NCBI RefSeq assembly: GCF_021730615.1
Contig: NZ_JAJLMN010000001.1
Location: forward strand, 2,232,501 to 2,296,500
Length of the DNA: 64,000 nt
From: Lichenibacterium dinghuense
GTDB taxonomy: Bacteria; Pseudomonadota; Alphaproteobacteria; Rhizobiales; Beijerinckiaceae
Direction: 5' to 3'
Below the pieces are notes generated by a model, which saw nothing but the letters and a program-made list of their open reading frames with translations, did not search any database and had not been told where the DNA came from. The position numbers were made by a program, and so were the translations under genes. Positions 8,943 to 17,329 of the stretch are shown here, in pieces. Numbering within the stretch: the stretch's first letter is position 1; each line of letters begins with the position of its first letter.

Positions 8943-9365
8943 TCATTCGCTCAAAGGCACGAGGCATCCGTCCGCCCGCACGAGGGCATCTCCGACGATG
9001 TCGTACCGCCCCGGCAGCAGGCTCTCGTAGGGCACGCCGTTCCACACGCCGCCGGGGCGCAGGGCGGCGAAGATGTCGGCGTAGATCCCGTCTGACGTGG
9101 CGCCGCCCCCGGTCAGCACGCGCCGGCCACCGGGTTCCTCGTGGACGTATAGGACCAGGGATCCCTCGCCAGGGCGCGACGCCTCGGCAGCGCTCTTGGC
9201 CCTCCCCAGGCTGCGATGCTGCCCGACATCGGCCGGAGAATGCTCATGGCCCATCGTCGCCCCTCTCACCTCGGCTCGGGCGCGCACCATAGGGTCGACC
9301 TCGGTGGTGGCCATAGCGACGAGGCAAGCTCTCACGTCGGCGCGGAAATGGCCGAGGGCGGCCAT
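8943..9365 (-). CDS. Hypothetical protein downstream of XRE regulator
   Basis: A 140-residue frame with no family I recognise. The C-terminal half (GGVWNGVPYESLLPGRYDIVGDALVRADG) looks like a compact beta-rich domain, while the N-terminal part is less protein-like, so the true start may be one of the internal Met codons. It begins three bases after the stop of the XRE gene, which suggests a two-gene operon. It converges with the recombinase, leaving only 28 bases between the stops. Confidence 0.5.
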   Translation of the reverse strand: MAALGHFRADVRACLVAMATTEVDPMVRARAEVRGATMGHEHSPADVGQHRSLGRAKSAAEASRPGEGSLVLYVHEEPGGRRVLTGGGATSDGIYADIFAALRPGGVWNGVPYESLLPGRYDIVGDALVRADGCLVPLSE

Positions 9366-9368
9366 CAG

Positions 9369-9578
9369 TTATCGACGCCGCACCAGATCCTCAATGTCCA
9401 GCTCGAGAGCGACGGCGATCTTCTGCAGCACGGTCACAGTCGGGTTGCGCACGCCCCGTTCGACCCCGCTGAGGTAGGTCTGATGGACCCGGCTGCGGTC
9501 GGCGAGTTCCTCCTGCGACAGGCCCGCCTCGCGTCGCAGACGCTGCAGGTTCAGCCCGACTCGCCCCCTGACATCCAT
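9369..9578 (-). CDS. Small XRE-family transcriptional regulator
   Basis: A 69-residue protein made almost entirely of one Cro/C1-type helix-turn-helix (GLNLQRLRREAGLSQEELAD, then VHQTYLSGVERG and NPTVTVLQKIAVAL). Its length is typical of controller (C) proteins of restriction-modification systems and of small phage repressors. It is divergent from the PD-(D/E)XK-like gene at 9682, with about 100 bases between, and a small inverted repeat lies there. A role controlling that neighbour is plausible but only inferred. Confidence 0.85.
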   Translation of the reverse strand: MDVRGRVGLNLQRLRREAGLSQEELADRSRVHQTYLSGVERGVRNPTVTVLQKIAVALELDIEDLVRRR

Positions 9579-9623
9579 GGGCGGAGATCAGCGAGTTGAA
9601 CCCGGTCGGCCCACAGCCTATGA

Positions 9624-9638
9624 GTCATAAACGATGAC
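9624..9638. promoter_or_regulatory. Inverted repeat between divergent XRE and PD-(D/E)XK genes
   Basis: GTCAT-N5-ATGAC lies in the intergenic region between the XRE gene and the divergent PD-(D/E)XK-like gene, in a locally AT-richer patch. Its size fits a small Cro-type operator. The arms are only 5 bases, so chance is possible. Confidence 0.35.
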
Positions 9639-9681
9639 GGGGCACCTCTCCGTCCACCGATCCCGCCGAGGTCACGCCAGC

Positions 9682-10236
9682 ATGACGGACGACAGCACCG
9701 CCGAGCGGCAGCCTGCCGCGCTCGGTTCAGACCTCCCGCCGGAGCAGCCCGTCTCGGATCGATCATGGGCGCATCTCGACCGGCTCAAGGTCGGCCGCTA
9801 CGGCGAGTGTTTCGTCAAGATGGCGCTGGTCCGCGCGGGGCTCGACGTGTTCTCGCCCGAGGTCGACGACAAGGCCATCGACCTCGTCATCCGCATCCCG
9901 TCCTCGCCACCGCGCTACCTCGACGTGCAGGTCAAGACCGCGAGGGGTTCCACGGGCTACGTGTTCATGCGCAAGCGCCACTTCACGATCGAGGCGAACC
10001 GCTATCTCGCCCTGGTGCTGCTGAACGAGGGCGACGCGCCCGAGATGTATCTGATCCCGTCAACGGCCTGGCGCGAGCCGCAGTCGCCGTTCTCGTCGCG
10101 CGACTACCCGGGCCTGAAGTCCGAGCCCGAATACGGTCTGGCGCTCACGCCCGCCGCGCTGCAACGGTTGCAGGCGTTTCGGTTCACGGGGCAGCTGGAC
10201 ATGCTGGCGACGGACGGGCCTCTCCACCTCGTCTAA
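9682..10236 (+). CDS. PD-(D/E)XK-like nuclease-fold protein
   Basis: A 184-residue protein with the layout of a PD-(D/E)XK nuclease fold: GRYGECFVKMALVRAG with Glu42, AIDLVIRI with Asp67, and YLDVQVK with a Q-x-K at 83-85. The rest (FTIEANRYLALVLL, YLIPSTAW) resembles the DUF4365-like/Holliday junction resolvase group often annotated as group I intron or defence nucleases. ATG 9682 is chosen over an upstream start because the protein-like region begins there. It could be an orphan restriction nuclease, with the divergent XRE gene as its controller. No methyltransferase is directly beside it. Confidence 0.62.
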   Translation: MTDDSTAERQPAALGSDLPPEQPVSDRSWAHLDRLKVGRYGECFVKMALVRAGLDVFSPEVDDKAIDLVIRIPSSPPRYLDVQVKTARGSTGYVFMRKRHFTIEANRYLALVLLNEGDAPEMYLIPSTAWREPQSPFSSRDYPGLKSEPEYGLALTPAALQRLQAFRFTGQLDMLATDGPLHLV

Positions 10237-10245
10237 GAAGCGGGA

Positions 10246-10264
10246 CGGGCAAAGGTCCTGCCCG
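10246..10264. terminator. Possible bidirectional terminator hairpin
   Basis: CGGGCA-N7-TGCCCG sits in the 43-base gap between the convergent PD-(D/E)XK-like gene and the large terminase gene. No clear T-tract follows, so this is a GC hairpin of moderate strength. Confidence 0.45.
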
Positions 10265-10279
10265 CCCCGAAGCGCGCCC

Positions 10280-11683
10280 TCAAAGCTCGCGGATGCGGGG
10301 CGCGTTATAGACGTCGTCGAAGGCCCAGATCATGAACTGCACCATGCTGTCGACCTGATCGTCGTGCCGGCCGTTCGGGAAGGCCAGCACCTCGGTCTTG
10401 AGATCGTCGAGCCAAGGTGCTTCCGCCGGCAGCCAGACCTTGCCGCCGGCGATGGACGCCGCCTGCGAGAAGGCCCGCATGGTCTTGTCGCCCTCCGGCA
10501 CGATCTCCTGGATCGGGATGGCGGTCGCGTGGCGGAGCTCCTGGATCAGCGAGATGCCAGACGACTTGTCCTCGATCAGCACCAGCTCGGGCTTGTGCCG
10601 CTCGTAGAGCGCCATCACGCGCCCGCGCAGGCTCGGAGCGTCGAGGCGCGCTCGCTGGAGGTCGAGCAGGTAGTAGAAGCCGTCTCGCATCAGCCATGTC
10701 GTGCAGACCGAGTAGTCGTTCAGCTCGCCCGCCTTCGAAGCCGTGTCCCAACTCTGGACAACCGTATCGCCCGGCCGCCGCCGGGGCTCTACGGCGAACC
10801 GCCTGAACCAATCCCAGGCGATCATGTTGCCGCCGGCCGGCACCGGGTCCTGCTGGTACTGGGCTGAAAATCCGTTCGGGCCGAGGTTGGCCTTCATCTG
10901 GTCGAGAACCCGCATTGGCTCGCGCTCGGGATGCAGGAGGTCGCCGGCGCGGCGCTGATGATGGCGACCGAAGCCGATGGGGATCCGCTCCTCCTTCTCC
11001 GCGATCGCGGGCAGGTTGAGATGGGTCCACCCGCCCTTGTCGAGCAGGTGGCCGGCGAGATCGTCGACGTGCAGGCGCTGCATGATGAGCACGAAGGCCC
11101 CTCGCTTCTTGTCGTTCAGGCGCGACGAGACCGTGAGGTCGAACCAGGCCTTCGCGGCCTCGCGCATCGCCTCCGAGTCGGCATCGGACGGCTTCAATGG
11201 GTCGTCGATGATGACGACATCTCCGCCGCGCCCTGTGAGCACGCCGCCCACCGATGTCGCGAGCCGGCCGCCGTGGCGGGTGGTCTGAAACTCGCTTTCG
11301 CTGTTCTTGCGCGGGCTCAACACCGTTCCGGGGAACGTGTCGCGGTACCAGTTCGACGCCATGATGGATCGTGTCTGGTTCGAGAACTCGCCGGCGAGCG
11401 GCTGCGCGTAGCTGGCGCAGATGACTCGCGCCATCGGGTTATGGCCGAGAAGCCAGGCCGGAAACGCTACCGAGCCGAGCAGCGACTTGCCGTTGCGCGG
11501 CGGGAGCGTGATGATGAGATTCTGTGTTTCGCCCCGGGCCACGCCCCCGAGGGCGTGAGACATGGCGTCGATGTGCCAGTTGTGACTGTAGGTGTCGTTC
11601 GGCGAAACCGTGGCGAAGCACTTTCGATAGAAGAAGGCGAGATCGCCGCGCAACGCGGCCCGAAACTGACGCGGGTCGCTCAT
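10280..11683 (-). CDS. Phage terminase large subunit
   Basis: A 467-residue terminase. The ATPase part has a Walker A-like PPRNGKS at 61-67 and a Walker B VVIIDDP ending at Asp160/Asp161. The nuclease part has SWDTAS with Asp313, LIEDKSSG with Glu371/Asp372, and HDDQVDSMVQF with Asp441/442, the RNase H-like metal site. It packages phage DNA into proheads. The length is that of a complete gene of the TIGR01630-type group. It is the last gene of a minus-strand operon and overlaps the DUF5681 gene by 4 bases. No portal, protease or capsid gene follows, so the module is a remnant. Confidence 0.93.
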   Translation of the reverse strand: MSDPRQFRAALRGDLAFFYRKCFATVSPNDTYSHNWHIDAMSHALGGVARGETQNLIITLPPRNGKSLLGSVAFPAWLLGHNPMARVICASYAQPLAGEFSNQTRSIMASNWYRDTFPGTVLSPRKNSESEFQTTRHGGRLATSVGGVLTGRGGDVVIIDDPLKPSDADSEAMREAAKAWFDLTVSSRLNDKKRGAFVLIMQRLHVDDLAGHLLDKGGWTHLNLPAIAEKEERIPIGFGRHHQRRAGDLLHPEREPMRVLDQMKANLGPNGFSAQYQQDPVPAGGNMIAWDWFRRFAVEPRRRPGDTVVQSWDTASKAGELNDYSVCTTWLMRDGFYYLLDLQRARLDAPSLRGRVMALYERHKPELVLIEDKSSGISLIQELRHATAIPIQEIVPEGDKTMRAFSQAASIAGGKVWLPAEAPWLDDLKTEVLAFPNGRHDDQVDSMVQFMIWAFDDVYNAPRIREL

Positions 11684-12090
11684 GGCGCATCCTGCTCCGG
11701 CTCGCCCGGCCCACCGAGCTTCTGCAGGTAGTCAGCGAACATCGCGTCGTCGGCGGCGTCGAGTGCGCCATCCCGCACCTCGGGTTCCGACAGGGCGACG
11801 CCGGTCCGGCCGAGCAGCGCGAGCAGCATCATGCCGGCCTTGGCGTCACCTTTAACGGCCCGGTTGATGAGGCCGATGATCCACAGGTCGAACTTCGACT
11901 TGCGGGTCGAGCGCCCATTGTTGGTGACCGGAACGCTCTCCTGCAGCGCCGCCGTCAACACGGTCTTGAGGTCGAGCGAGCCCTTGGTCCGACCCTTCGG
12001 ATTCCCGGACTGCCCCTTGCGGAACTGCCCCGATTTCGGCGGCTTGCCATAGCCGACCTCATAATCGCCCGTGGGCTTACGCGGCTTCAT
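11680..12090 (-). CDS. DUF5681 domain protein (terminase-associated)
   Basis: A 136-residue protein whose N-terminus carries the DUF5681 signature (GYGKPPKSGQFRKGQSGNPKGR split around residues 13-34). Such proteins usually lie directly before a large terminase and are thought to serve as small-terminase-like or DNA-binding partners; that role is inferred. ATG 12090 is chosen because it is preceded by a good AGGGAG ribosome-binding site. It overlaps the upstream methyltransferase by 14 bases and the terminase by 4. Confidence 0.8.
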   Translation of the reverse strand: MKPRKPTGDYEVGYGKPPKSGQFRKGQSGNPKGRTKGSLDLKTVLTAALQESVPVTNNGRSTRKSKFDLWIIGLINRAVKGDAKAGMMLLALLGRTGVALSEPEVRDGALDAADDAMFADYLQKLGGPGEPEQDAP

Positions 12091-13453
12091 GGTAGCTTTC
12101 TCCCTCTGCAGCGCGGCGCACGGCCGTGGTCTGCGCAAAAGTGGATCCCGTGCCGTCCAGCACGGCCTGGCAGCCGGTGAGCGTCTCCCAACGGCGCACC
12201 GCGACGTCGACGTAGGCCGGATCGAGCTCGATCAGCCGCGCCCGCCGGCCGGCCTTCTCGGCCGCCAGGATGGTCGTGCCCGAGCCGCCGAAGGGGTCGA
12301 GAACGATCTCGCCGCGGCGCGAAACATCGCGGATGGCTTCGGCGACGAGGTTCGTCGGCTTCACGGTCGGGTGCGCGGCGAGGTCGGCCGCACGGCCGGC
12401 GTGGAAGGTGTTCTGCCCGGGAAAGTCCCAGACGTTGGTGCGGTTTCGGCCGTTCTTTCCGAGCGCGACGTTGTTGGTGTGCGGCGCCGATCCGCTCTTG
12501 TAGACGAAGACAAGCTCGTGCTTTGATCGGTATAGTGAGCCCATGCCCCCGTTGTCCTTGTTCCACACGCACAGGTTCTTCAGCTCGGAGTAGACGCCCT
12601 TGGCGGCCGCGAGGACCTCGCCCATGTGGCGCCAGTCCATGCAGACGAAGTGGACGGCCCCGTCTGCGGCGTTGCCGGCCATGAGCTCGAAGGCCGAGCG
12701 CAGGAAGGCTGTGAAGGCGGCCTCGCTCATCTCGCCCGAGGCGGCGGCGAACTCGCGGTGCTTGTTGCGCCCGAGGCCGGACACGTGGCCGGAGATCGGC
12801 ACGTTGTAGGGCGGGTCGGTGAACACCATCGCGGCGCGCTCGCCGACCATCAGCCGCTCGTAGCTGGTCGCCTCCAAGGCCGAGCCGCAGAACAGCCTGT
12901 GCTCGCCCAGGATCCAGACATCGCCGGGCCGCGACACGGCGGGGCCGGGCGCGGACGGCGGCACGGCGTCCTCCGGGGCCGATCCGTCCGCGGCGTCGAG
13001 GATGAGGCCGATCTCGCCGAGGTCGAAGCCGGTCAACTCGAGCTCGAAGTCGAGATCCTGCAACTCGCCGAGCTCGATGGCCAGCAGACCCTTGTCCCAG
13101 CTCGACAGCTCGGCCAGGCGGTTGTCGGCGATGCGGTAGGCGCGCCGCTCCGCCTCCGACAGATGATCGAGACACAAGGTCGGCACGGCCGCGAGGCCGA
13201 GCTGCTTGGCGGCGGCGAGACGTCCGTGGCCGGCGATCACCGTTCCCGTCCCGTCGACCAGGATGGGGTTGTTGAAGCCGAAGCGGCTGATCGACTCGGC
13301 GATGCGCGCGACCTGCTTGGGATCGTGCTTGCGGGCGTTGCGCGGGTCGGGACGCAGGTCCGCGACGCGCCTGGGCCCGATCTTCGGAGCCAGGCCCGCG
13401 AGGGGCGGCCCACTTTTATGGACCTGAGTAGGAGCTTCTTTTCGGCGTGCCAC
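12077..13453 (-). CDS. ParB-domain DNA methyltransferase (phage type)
   Basis: A 458-residue fusion. Residues 30-110 are a ParB/sulfiredoxin-like domain (NNPILVDGTGTVIAGHGRL), and the remainder is an N4/N6 DNA methyltransferase of the beta class, with DPPY at 213-216 before the SAM motif DPFGGSGTT near residue 400. Such ParB-methylase fusions are common in prophages of alphaproteobacteria just before the terminase genes and probably protect phage DNA. GTG 13453 follows a GGAG site and gives the usual N-terminus; the frame continues upstream to 13714 without homology-like sequence. Confidence 0.88.
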   Translation of the reverse strand: MARRKEAPTQVHKSGPPLAGLAPKIGPRRVADLRPDPRNARKHDPKQVARIAESISRFGFNNPILVDGTGTVIAGHGRLAAAKQLGLAAVPTLCLDHLSEAERRAYRIADNRLAELSSWDKGLLAIELGELQDLDFELELTGFDLGEIGLILDAADGSAPEDAVPPSAPGPAVSRPGDVWILGEHRLFCGSALEATSYERLMVGERAAMVFTDPPYNVPISGHVSGLGRNKHREFAAASGEMSEAAFTAFLRSAFELMAGNAADGAVHFVCMDWRHMGEVLAAAKGVYSELKNLCVWNKDNGGMGSLYRSKHELVFVYKSGSAPHTNNVALGKNGRNRTNVWDFPGQNTFHAGRAADLAAHPTVKPTNLVAEAIRDVSRRGEIVLDPFGGSGTTILAAEKAGRRARLIELDPAYVDVAVRRWETLTGCQAVLDGTGSTFAQTTAVRRAAEGESYHEAA

Positions 13454-13482
13454 GATGGTTCTCCGGTGTGAGCGAGGAAAGG

Positions 13483-14160
13483 CTACGGCCGGCCGCGCTT
13501 GCGGACGGTCGTGCGGGGGAGCGTGTCCATGAGCTGGTGGACCGCATTGGTGAGCTCGAGCACGATCGCGACTCGGCCGTGGCGGCTGAAGGCGGCGAGG
13601 CGCTCCGTGAGCAGCCCGATGTCGCCCACGTTGCCGCCGGCCAGCCCCCACTCGTCCGGCCGCGGCCCGCTGTCCGGCCCCACGCTCGCGCCCGCCGGCG
13701 CGATCACGAAACACATGTCTCGCGCCTGCTCGACGAGTTCGCCGTCACGGATGGCGTCGGACAACTCCTCGTCCGACAGGTCGGGGCGGAGCTTCGCAGG
13801 GTCGGTGGCCGCCAAGCGCGCGAAGGCCGCCTCGAGGTCCACGCGGGTGTCGCGCAGGAACAGCACGACCCGGCTCTGGGGCATGCCGCCCCCGAGCAGG
13901 CGCACGCCGACCAGCAGCGCGAGGGCTTGGTAGGGCCGGTAGGCAATCTCGGCGCCCTGCCCCGGCGGCGGGCCGTCGAAGAAGGCCGTGTCGCCGGAGG
14001 CGCGGTCGAACAGGCGCGCCTCGGGTTTGCGGTCGAAGTCGAGCAGGCGCTTGACGTTGGCGCGCAGCACGGCCGCGGGGGTACCCCGGCCGGCCTCGAT
14101 GGCCGTGATGGCCTGCTCGACCTGGCTACGCTTGTATCGCTGGGTGCTGCCGTCGCTCAT
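13483..14160 (-). CDS. Hypothetical protein, first gene of phage remnant operon
   Basis: A 225-residue protein without a family I recognise. The first 50 residues (QRYKRSQVEQAITAIEAGRG) look like a short DNA-binding helical segment, as in phage regulators, followed by an acidic alpha/beta region with no obvious catalytic motif. It lies 29 bases before the ParB-methyltransferase gene on the same strand, so it is likely the first gene of the packaging-module operon. Confidence 0.6.
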   Translation of the reverse strand: MSDGSTQRYKRSQVEQAITAIEAGRGTPAAVLRANVKRLLDFDRKPEARLFDRASGDTAFFDGPPPGQGAEIAYRPYQALALLVGVRLLGGGMPQSRVVLFLRDTRVDLEAAFARLAATDPAKLRPDLSDEELSDAIRDGELVEQARDMCFVIAPAGASVGPDSGPRPDEWGLAGGNVGDIGLLTERLAAFSRHGRVAIVLELTNAVHQLMDTLPRTTVRKRGRP

Positions 14161-14225
14161 GGGAGCGATGTAGCAGTCCCCTATATGGGTGTCTAGTCAT
14201 ACCAATTACGAACGCGCACCGCGCC

Positions 14226-15200
14226 TCACCGGACCTGTGCGATCAGCCACGGGGTGAGCCCGGCCGCCACGACCTTCTCGGCCAGGGCCCGCCCGCTCCA
14301 CACGTGCACGTCGCCCCTGCTCCCGGCGTCGAGCCCGCCCTCGGGCGTGTGGCACAGGAAGAACATGCGGTCGCAAGCGTGGGCGTCGGCCCGCGCCACG
14401 TAGTCGTCGAGCACCGCCTGTCCGGCACGGGATTTGACCTGCACCATCGCCCGTTCGCCCGTGGCGGGCTGCTCGACGAACAGGTCGGCGTCGGCCAGCG
14501 TGCCGCCCAGGCGCGAGCGCCGCCGCCAGCCCAGCGCCGCCAGGGTCAGGTCGGCCAGGATCTCGAAGTCGGTCTCGTGCAGGCCCTTGATCAGCGATTC
14601 CACCGCGTCGACCAGAGCGTGCTCGACCGCCAAAGTGTGCTCGACGGCGTCGTCGGCCCGGCCGTTGATGGCGCGGCACACGGCGTCGATCTCACGCAGC
14701 GAGCAGATCGTGCGCTGATAGGCGCGGACCTGGGTGACGCGCGAGCTCAGGCGGGGGATCAGCAGTTCGTCGTCGAAGATGCTGTGGCAGCTCCAGCCGC
14801 CGATAATGCGGCGCGCCACGACGCCCATGCTGCCGTCCTCAGTCATCCGAAGGTCGACCACCTCGGGCTCAGCGAAGCCCCACCACAGGCGCCCCTCGGC
14901 CAGGGTGATCCAGAGGCAGTCGGGCCCGAGCGTGTACACGTCGCGCAGCTCGCGCATGAGCTGGCCGACCTCGCGGGCTGCGGTGCCGGAGGCGAGCAGC
15001 GTGTCGCGGGCCCCCTCCCAGTCGCCCTTGAGGCAGAGGTCGTGCGGCTCGTGGGGAGCGCCGAAGCGGAGCGTGCCGGTGTCGATGCCGGTTTTAGCCC
15101 AACGGCCGCCGGAGCCGAGGCGGATGAAGCGGGCCTCGGATGGGGCGATGGGCGCGCGCGGGATCGGGGCGGAGGCGAGCGGGGCGGACAGGTCGTTCAT
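14226..15200 (-). CDS. Mrr-like restriction endonuclease with novel N-terminal domain
   Basis: A 324-residue protein. The C-terminal domain has the Mrr-type PD-(D/E)XK layout: a helix with Glu213 (FEILADLTLAALGWRR), LADADLFVE with Asp237/Asp239, and AMVQVKS with Q-x-K at 254-256. The N-terminal domain starts FIRLGSGGRWAKTGIDTGTLRFG and is a conserved module of unknown fold, which may read a modified base, as N-terminal domains of Mrr proteins do. ATG 15200 is chosen because the frame upstream (to 15461) overlaps the divergent regulator. No partner methyltransferase is adjacent, which fits a modification-dependent enzyme. Function is inferred from motifs. Confidence 0.72.
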   Translation of the reverse strand: MNDLSAPLASAPIPRAPIAPSEARFIRLGSGGRWAKTGIDTGTLRFGAPHEPHDLCLKGDWEGARDTLLASGTAAREVGQLMRELRDVYTLGPDCLWITLAEGRLWWGFAEPEVVDLRMTEDGSMGVVARRIIGGWSCHSIFDDELLIPRLSSRVTQVRAYQRTICSLREIDAVCRAINGRADDAVEHTLAVEHALVDAVESLIKGLHETDFEILADLTLAALGWRRRSRLGGTLADADLFVEQPATGERAMVQVKSRAGQAVLDDYVARADAHACDRMFFLCHTPEGGLDAGSRGDVHVWSGRALAEKVVAAGLTPWLIAQVR

Positions 15201-15288
15201 GGGATGGCTCGGTGCTGTGTCGGGCCGGGCGGGATGCGCCGGCCGACGACCACGTCGCTTCCCGTGCGGGGCACAGTCCAGCGGAATG

Positions 15289-15309
15289 ATCCCAAAATGG
15301 GATAATCCC
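15289..15309. promoter_or_regulatory. Two overlapping inverted repeats, probable XRE operator
   Basis: ATCCCA-N3-TGGGAT (15289-15303) overlaps GGGAT-N-ATCCC (15299-15309), so three half-sites of the ATCCC type follow each other. They lie between the divergent Mrr-like gene (start 15200) and the XRE gene (start 15352). This array of half-sites is what a dimeric Cro/C-protein type regulator would bind to control both promoters. Confidence 0.65.
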
Positions 15310-15351
15310 GATCCAGCATGACCCTGCGCGCCATCGACCACTGGCGTGCTT

Positions 15352-15663
15352 ATGGAAAAGACGCTCCGCTCCGACGCCCATACACATCTGTGCGAGTCGT
15401 TGAAGCGGGCCCGCGACGAGGCCGGGCTGACGCAGGCCGCGGTGGCGGAGCGGCTCGGCAAGCCGCAGAGCTACGTGGCCAAGACGGAAAGCGGCGAGCG
15501 GCGGCTGGACGTGGTGGAGTTCGTGGCCCTCGCGCAGGCGCTCGGGGCAGACCCGGCTTCAATGATGGCGTCGCTGGCGCAGGTGACAGCAAGCGCGGGA
15601 AGAAATGGAAATTCGGGCGACGGGCTCATCGGCCCGGAGTGCGACGATGTGACGGCAACCTGA
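15352..15663 (+). CDS. XRE-family regulator divergent from Mrr-like gene
   Basis: About 103 residues, with a Cro/C1 helix-turn-helix in the first 70 (LCESLKRARDEAGLTQAAVA, SYVAKTESGERRL, VEFVALAQALG). The C-terminal 35 residues are low-complexity. It starts at ATG 15352 (an ATG at 15346 is also in frame). The divergent arrangement and the inverted repeats between the genes suggest it represses the Mrr-like nuclease and itself. Confidence 0.85.
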   Translation: MEKTLRSDAHTHLCESLKRARDEAGLTQAAVAERLGKPQSYVAKTESGERRLDVVEFVALAQALGADPASMMASLAQVTASAGRNGNSGDGLIGPECDDVTAT

Positions 15664-15955
15664 TCACCGACAGGCCAGCGGTCAATTTATGTTCCACCTC
15701 CGGGTCGGCCCTGCCCTACGGTGGACGGGCGTCAACCGTCGCTCCTGGCGCAGTCTATGCGCTTGGTCAGGATCATGGCGCTCTTCAGAAGCTTGTTTTG
15801 ATAAACCACGGCATCTTCATCAAGCGCGAGCGGATCATCGTGGCAGCGTTGGTGAGGCGATTACCAAATTTTATCATAGTGATAATACGCTGAAGTGTGG
15901 TTGGCTTAGCGTAGCCACTGATTGATCTCGCGCTCAGCGGCGAAGCGGACAAGGA

Positions 15956-17209
15956 TTAGGCGGGTACCTTTTCCACTCGCTTGGTCCTGCCAGCGCGGTC
16001 AGAGAGCCACTCCAATGCGAGTAGTAGGACAAGCAGGCCACCGATCGCCGTGCCGATCCCTCCCGTTGCCGGCCAGCCACCTCGGTGGTAGCTCACCGTC
16101 CCCAGGATCGATCCGACCGCACCACCGGCGAAGAGGCAAGTCATGTAGACGGCGTTGACGCGTCCGCGGTGCTCGGCCGCGACGCCGAAGATCACTTTCT
16201 GACTCACGACCTGAGTGGTCTGGACTGCAGCATCGATGAGGATCGCCAGCACCGTCAGGACGATCAGGGCCAATGTTCCCGCCCCGGTCCAACAGGAAAC
16301 GAAGAAGGATAGGCTGAGCACTAACATCGCTGCCAAGCTCGTGGCTCGGCTCCGGCCCTGGTCGGCCAGCCGGCCCGCGACGGGGGCCGCCATGGCACCA
16401 CCGGCACCTGCCAGTGCAAACAGGCCGATGCCTTTCTGTCCAAGGTGAAAGCGGTCGGCGAGCAAGAGTGGGACAGCGGTCCAGAACATGTTGAAGGCGC
16501 AGAACATCAGAGCTTGGTAGGCGGCGCGCCATCGTACGGCCGGCATGGTCCGTATCAGCACGACCATCGAGACCAGGATCTGGCCATAGTGGGCCTGAGC
16601 CTTGGGTCGATAGGTGGGCATCATCACGCTCAGAGTGAGCCAGATAACCGCCATCAGGCCGGCCGAGAGCAAGAAGACCGCGCGCCAACCCAGCGCCGCC
16701 GATAGGAACAGGGCCGCGGGCCGCGCCAGCATGATGCCAGTGAGAACGCCCGCCATGACCTTGCCGACTGTCCGGCCTCGGTTGGCGGGCGGGACGAGAT
16801 GGGCGAGAAACGGCAGCAGAACCTGGGCGCCCGTCGAGCACAGCCCCACCGTGAGCGAGGCGGCGAGGAAGACGCCAGCGCCAGAAGCGGTCGCGGCCCC
16901 GACGAGGCCGACCATGGTCAGGCCCACCGTTACCAGCACGAGCCGTTTGTTCTCGACGATGTCGGCCAGCGAGACGAGGAAGAACAGGCCGATGCCGTAG
17001 CCGATCTGGGTCATGCTGACGATCGAGCCCGCAAAGTCGGAGCTGACCCCGATGGCGGGACCGATCTCGGCGACGAGCGGCTGCGCGTAGTAGAGGTTGG
17101 CGATCAGGGCTCCGGCCGCCAAGGTCAGAACGCCCAGGAGGGCCGTCGACGGCTCGCCCGGCCCCTGGTCGATCGCGCTCGTCGGTCGAGGGCGTGATGC
17201 ATTCACCAT
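15956..17209 (-). CDS. MFS transporter
   Basis: A 417-residue major facilitator with about 12 hydrophobic segments. It resembles the inner-membrane exporter type (NLYYAQPLVAEIG in the first helix, GYGIGLFFLVSLADIVENKR at the loop 2-3 region). It probably exports a small molecule by proton antiport. It is monocistronic, lies between the accessory island and the CocE-type hydrolase, and ends close to a long AT-richer non-coding stretch (15664-15955) in which I see no gene. Substrate unknown. Confidence 0.85.
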   Translation of the reverse strand: MVNASRPRPTSAIDQGPGEPSTALLGVLTLAAGALIANLYYAQPLVAEIGPAIGVSSDFAGSIVSMTQIGYGIGLFFLVSLADIVENKRLVLVTVGLTMVGLVGAATASGAGVFLAASLTVGLCSTGAQVLLPFLAHLVPPANRGRTVGKVMAGVLTGIMLARPAALFLSAALGWRAVFLLSAGLMAVIWLTLSVMMPTYRPKAQAHYGQILVSMVVLIRTMPAVRWRAAYQALMFCAFNMFWTAVPLLLADRFHLGQKGIGLFALAGAGGAMAAPVAGRLADQGRSRATSLAAMLVLSLSFFVSCWTGAGTLALIVLTVLAILIDAAVQTTQVVSQKVIFGVAAEHRGRVNAVYMTCLFAGGAVGSILGTVSYHRGGWPATGGIGTAIGGLLVLLLALEWLSDRAGRTKRVEKVPA

Positions 17210-17329
17210 GGTCGCGGATCGCCTTAAATGTTTGAGGGCCTCCTGATCCTGCGACGCTGAAGCCGTGACAGGGCGAACACGGTCCCCGTCGCGATGTTCC
17301 CGACTGCGCGACAGGATTGGAGATGCCGA

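Noticed and set aside
10280-14160. Gene transfer agent cluster
   Set aside because: Only packaging genes remain and the ParB-methyltransferase and DUF5681 genes are phage-type, not the conserved GTA order with portal, protease and capsid.
15871-15885. TTATCA-N3-TGATAA inverted repeat as another member of the TTATC-N4-GATAA operator family
   Set aside because: The spacing differs and it lies downstream of both neighbouring genes rather than at a promoter, so it is more likely a weak terminator or chance.
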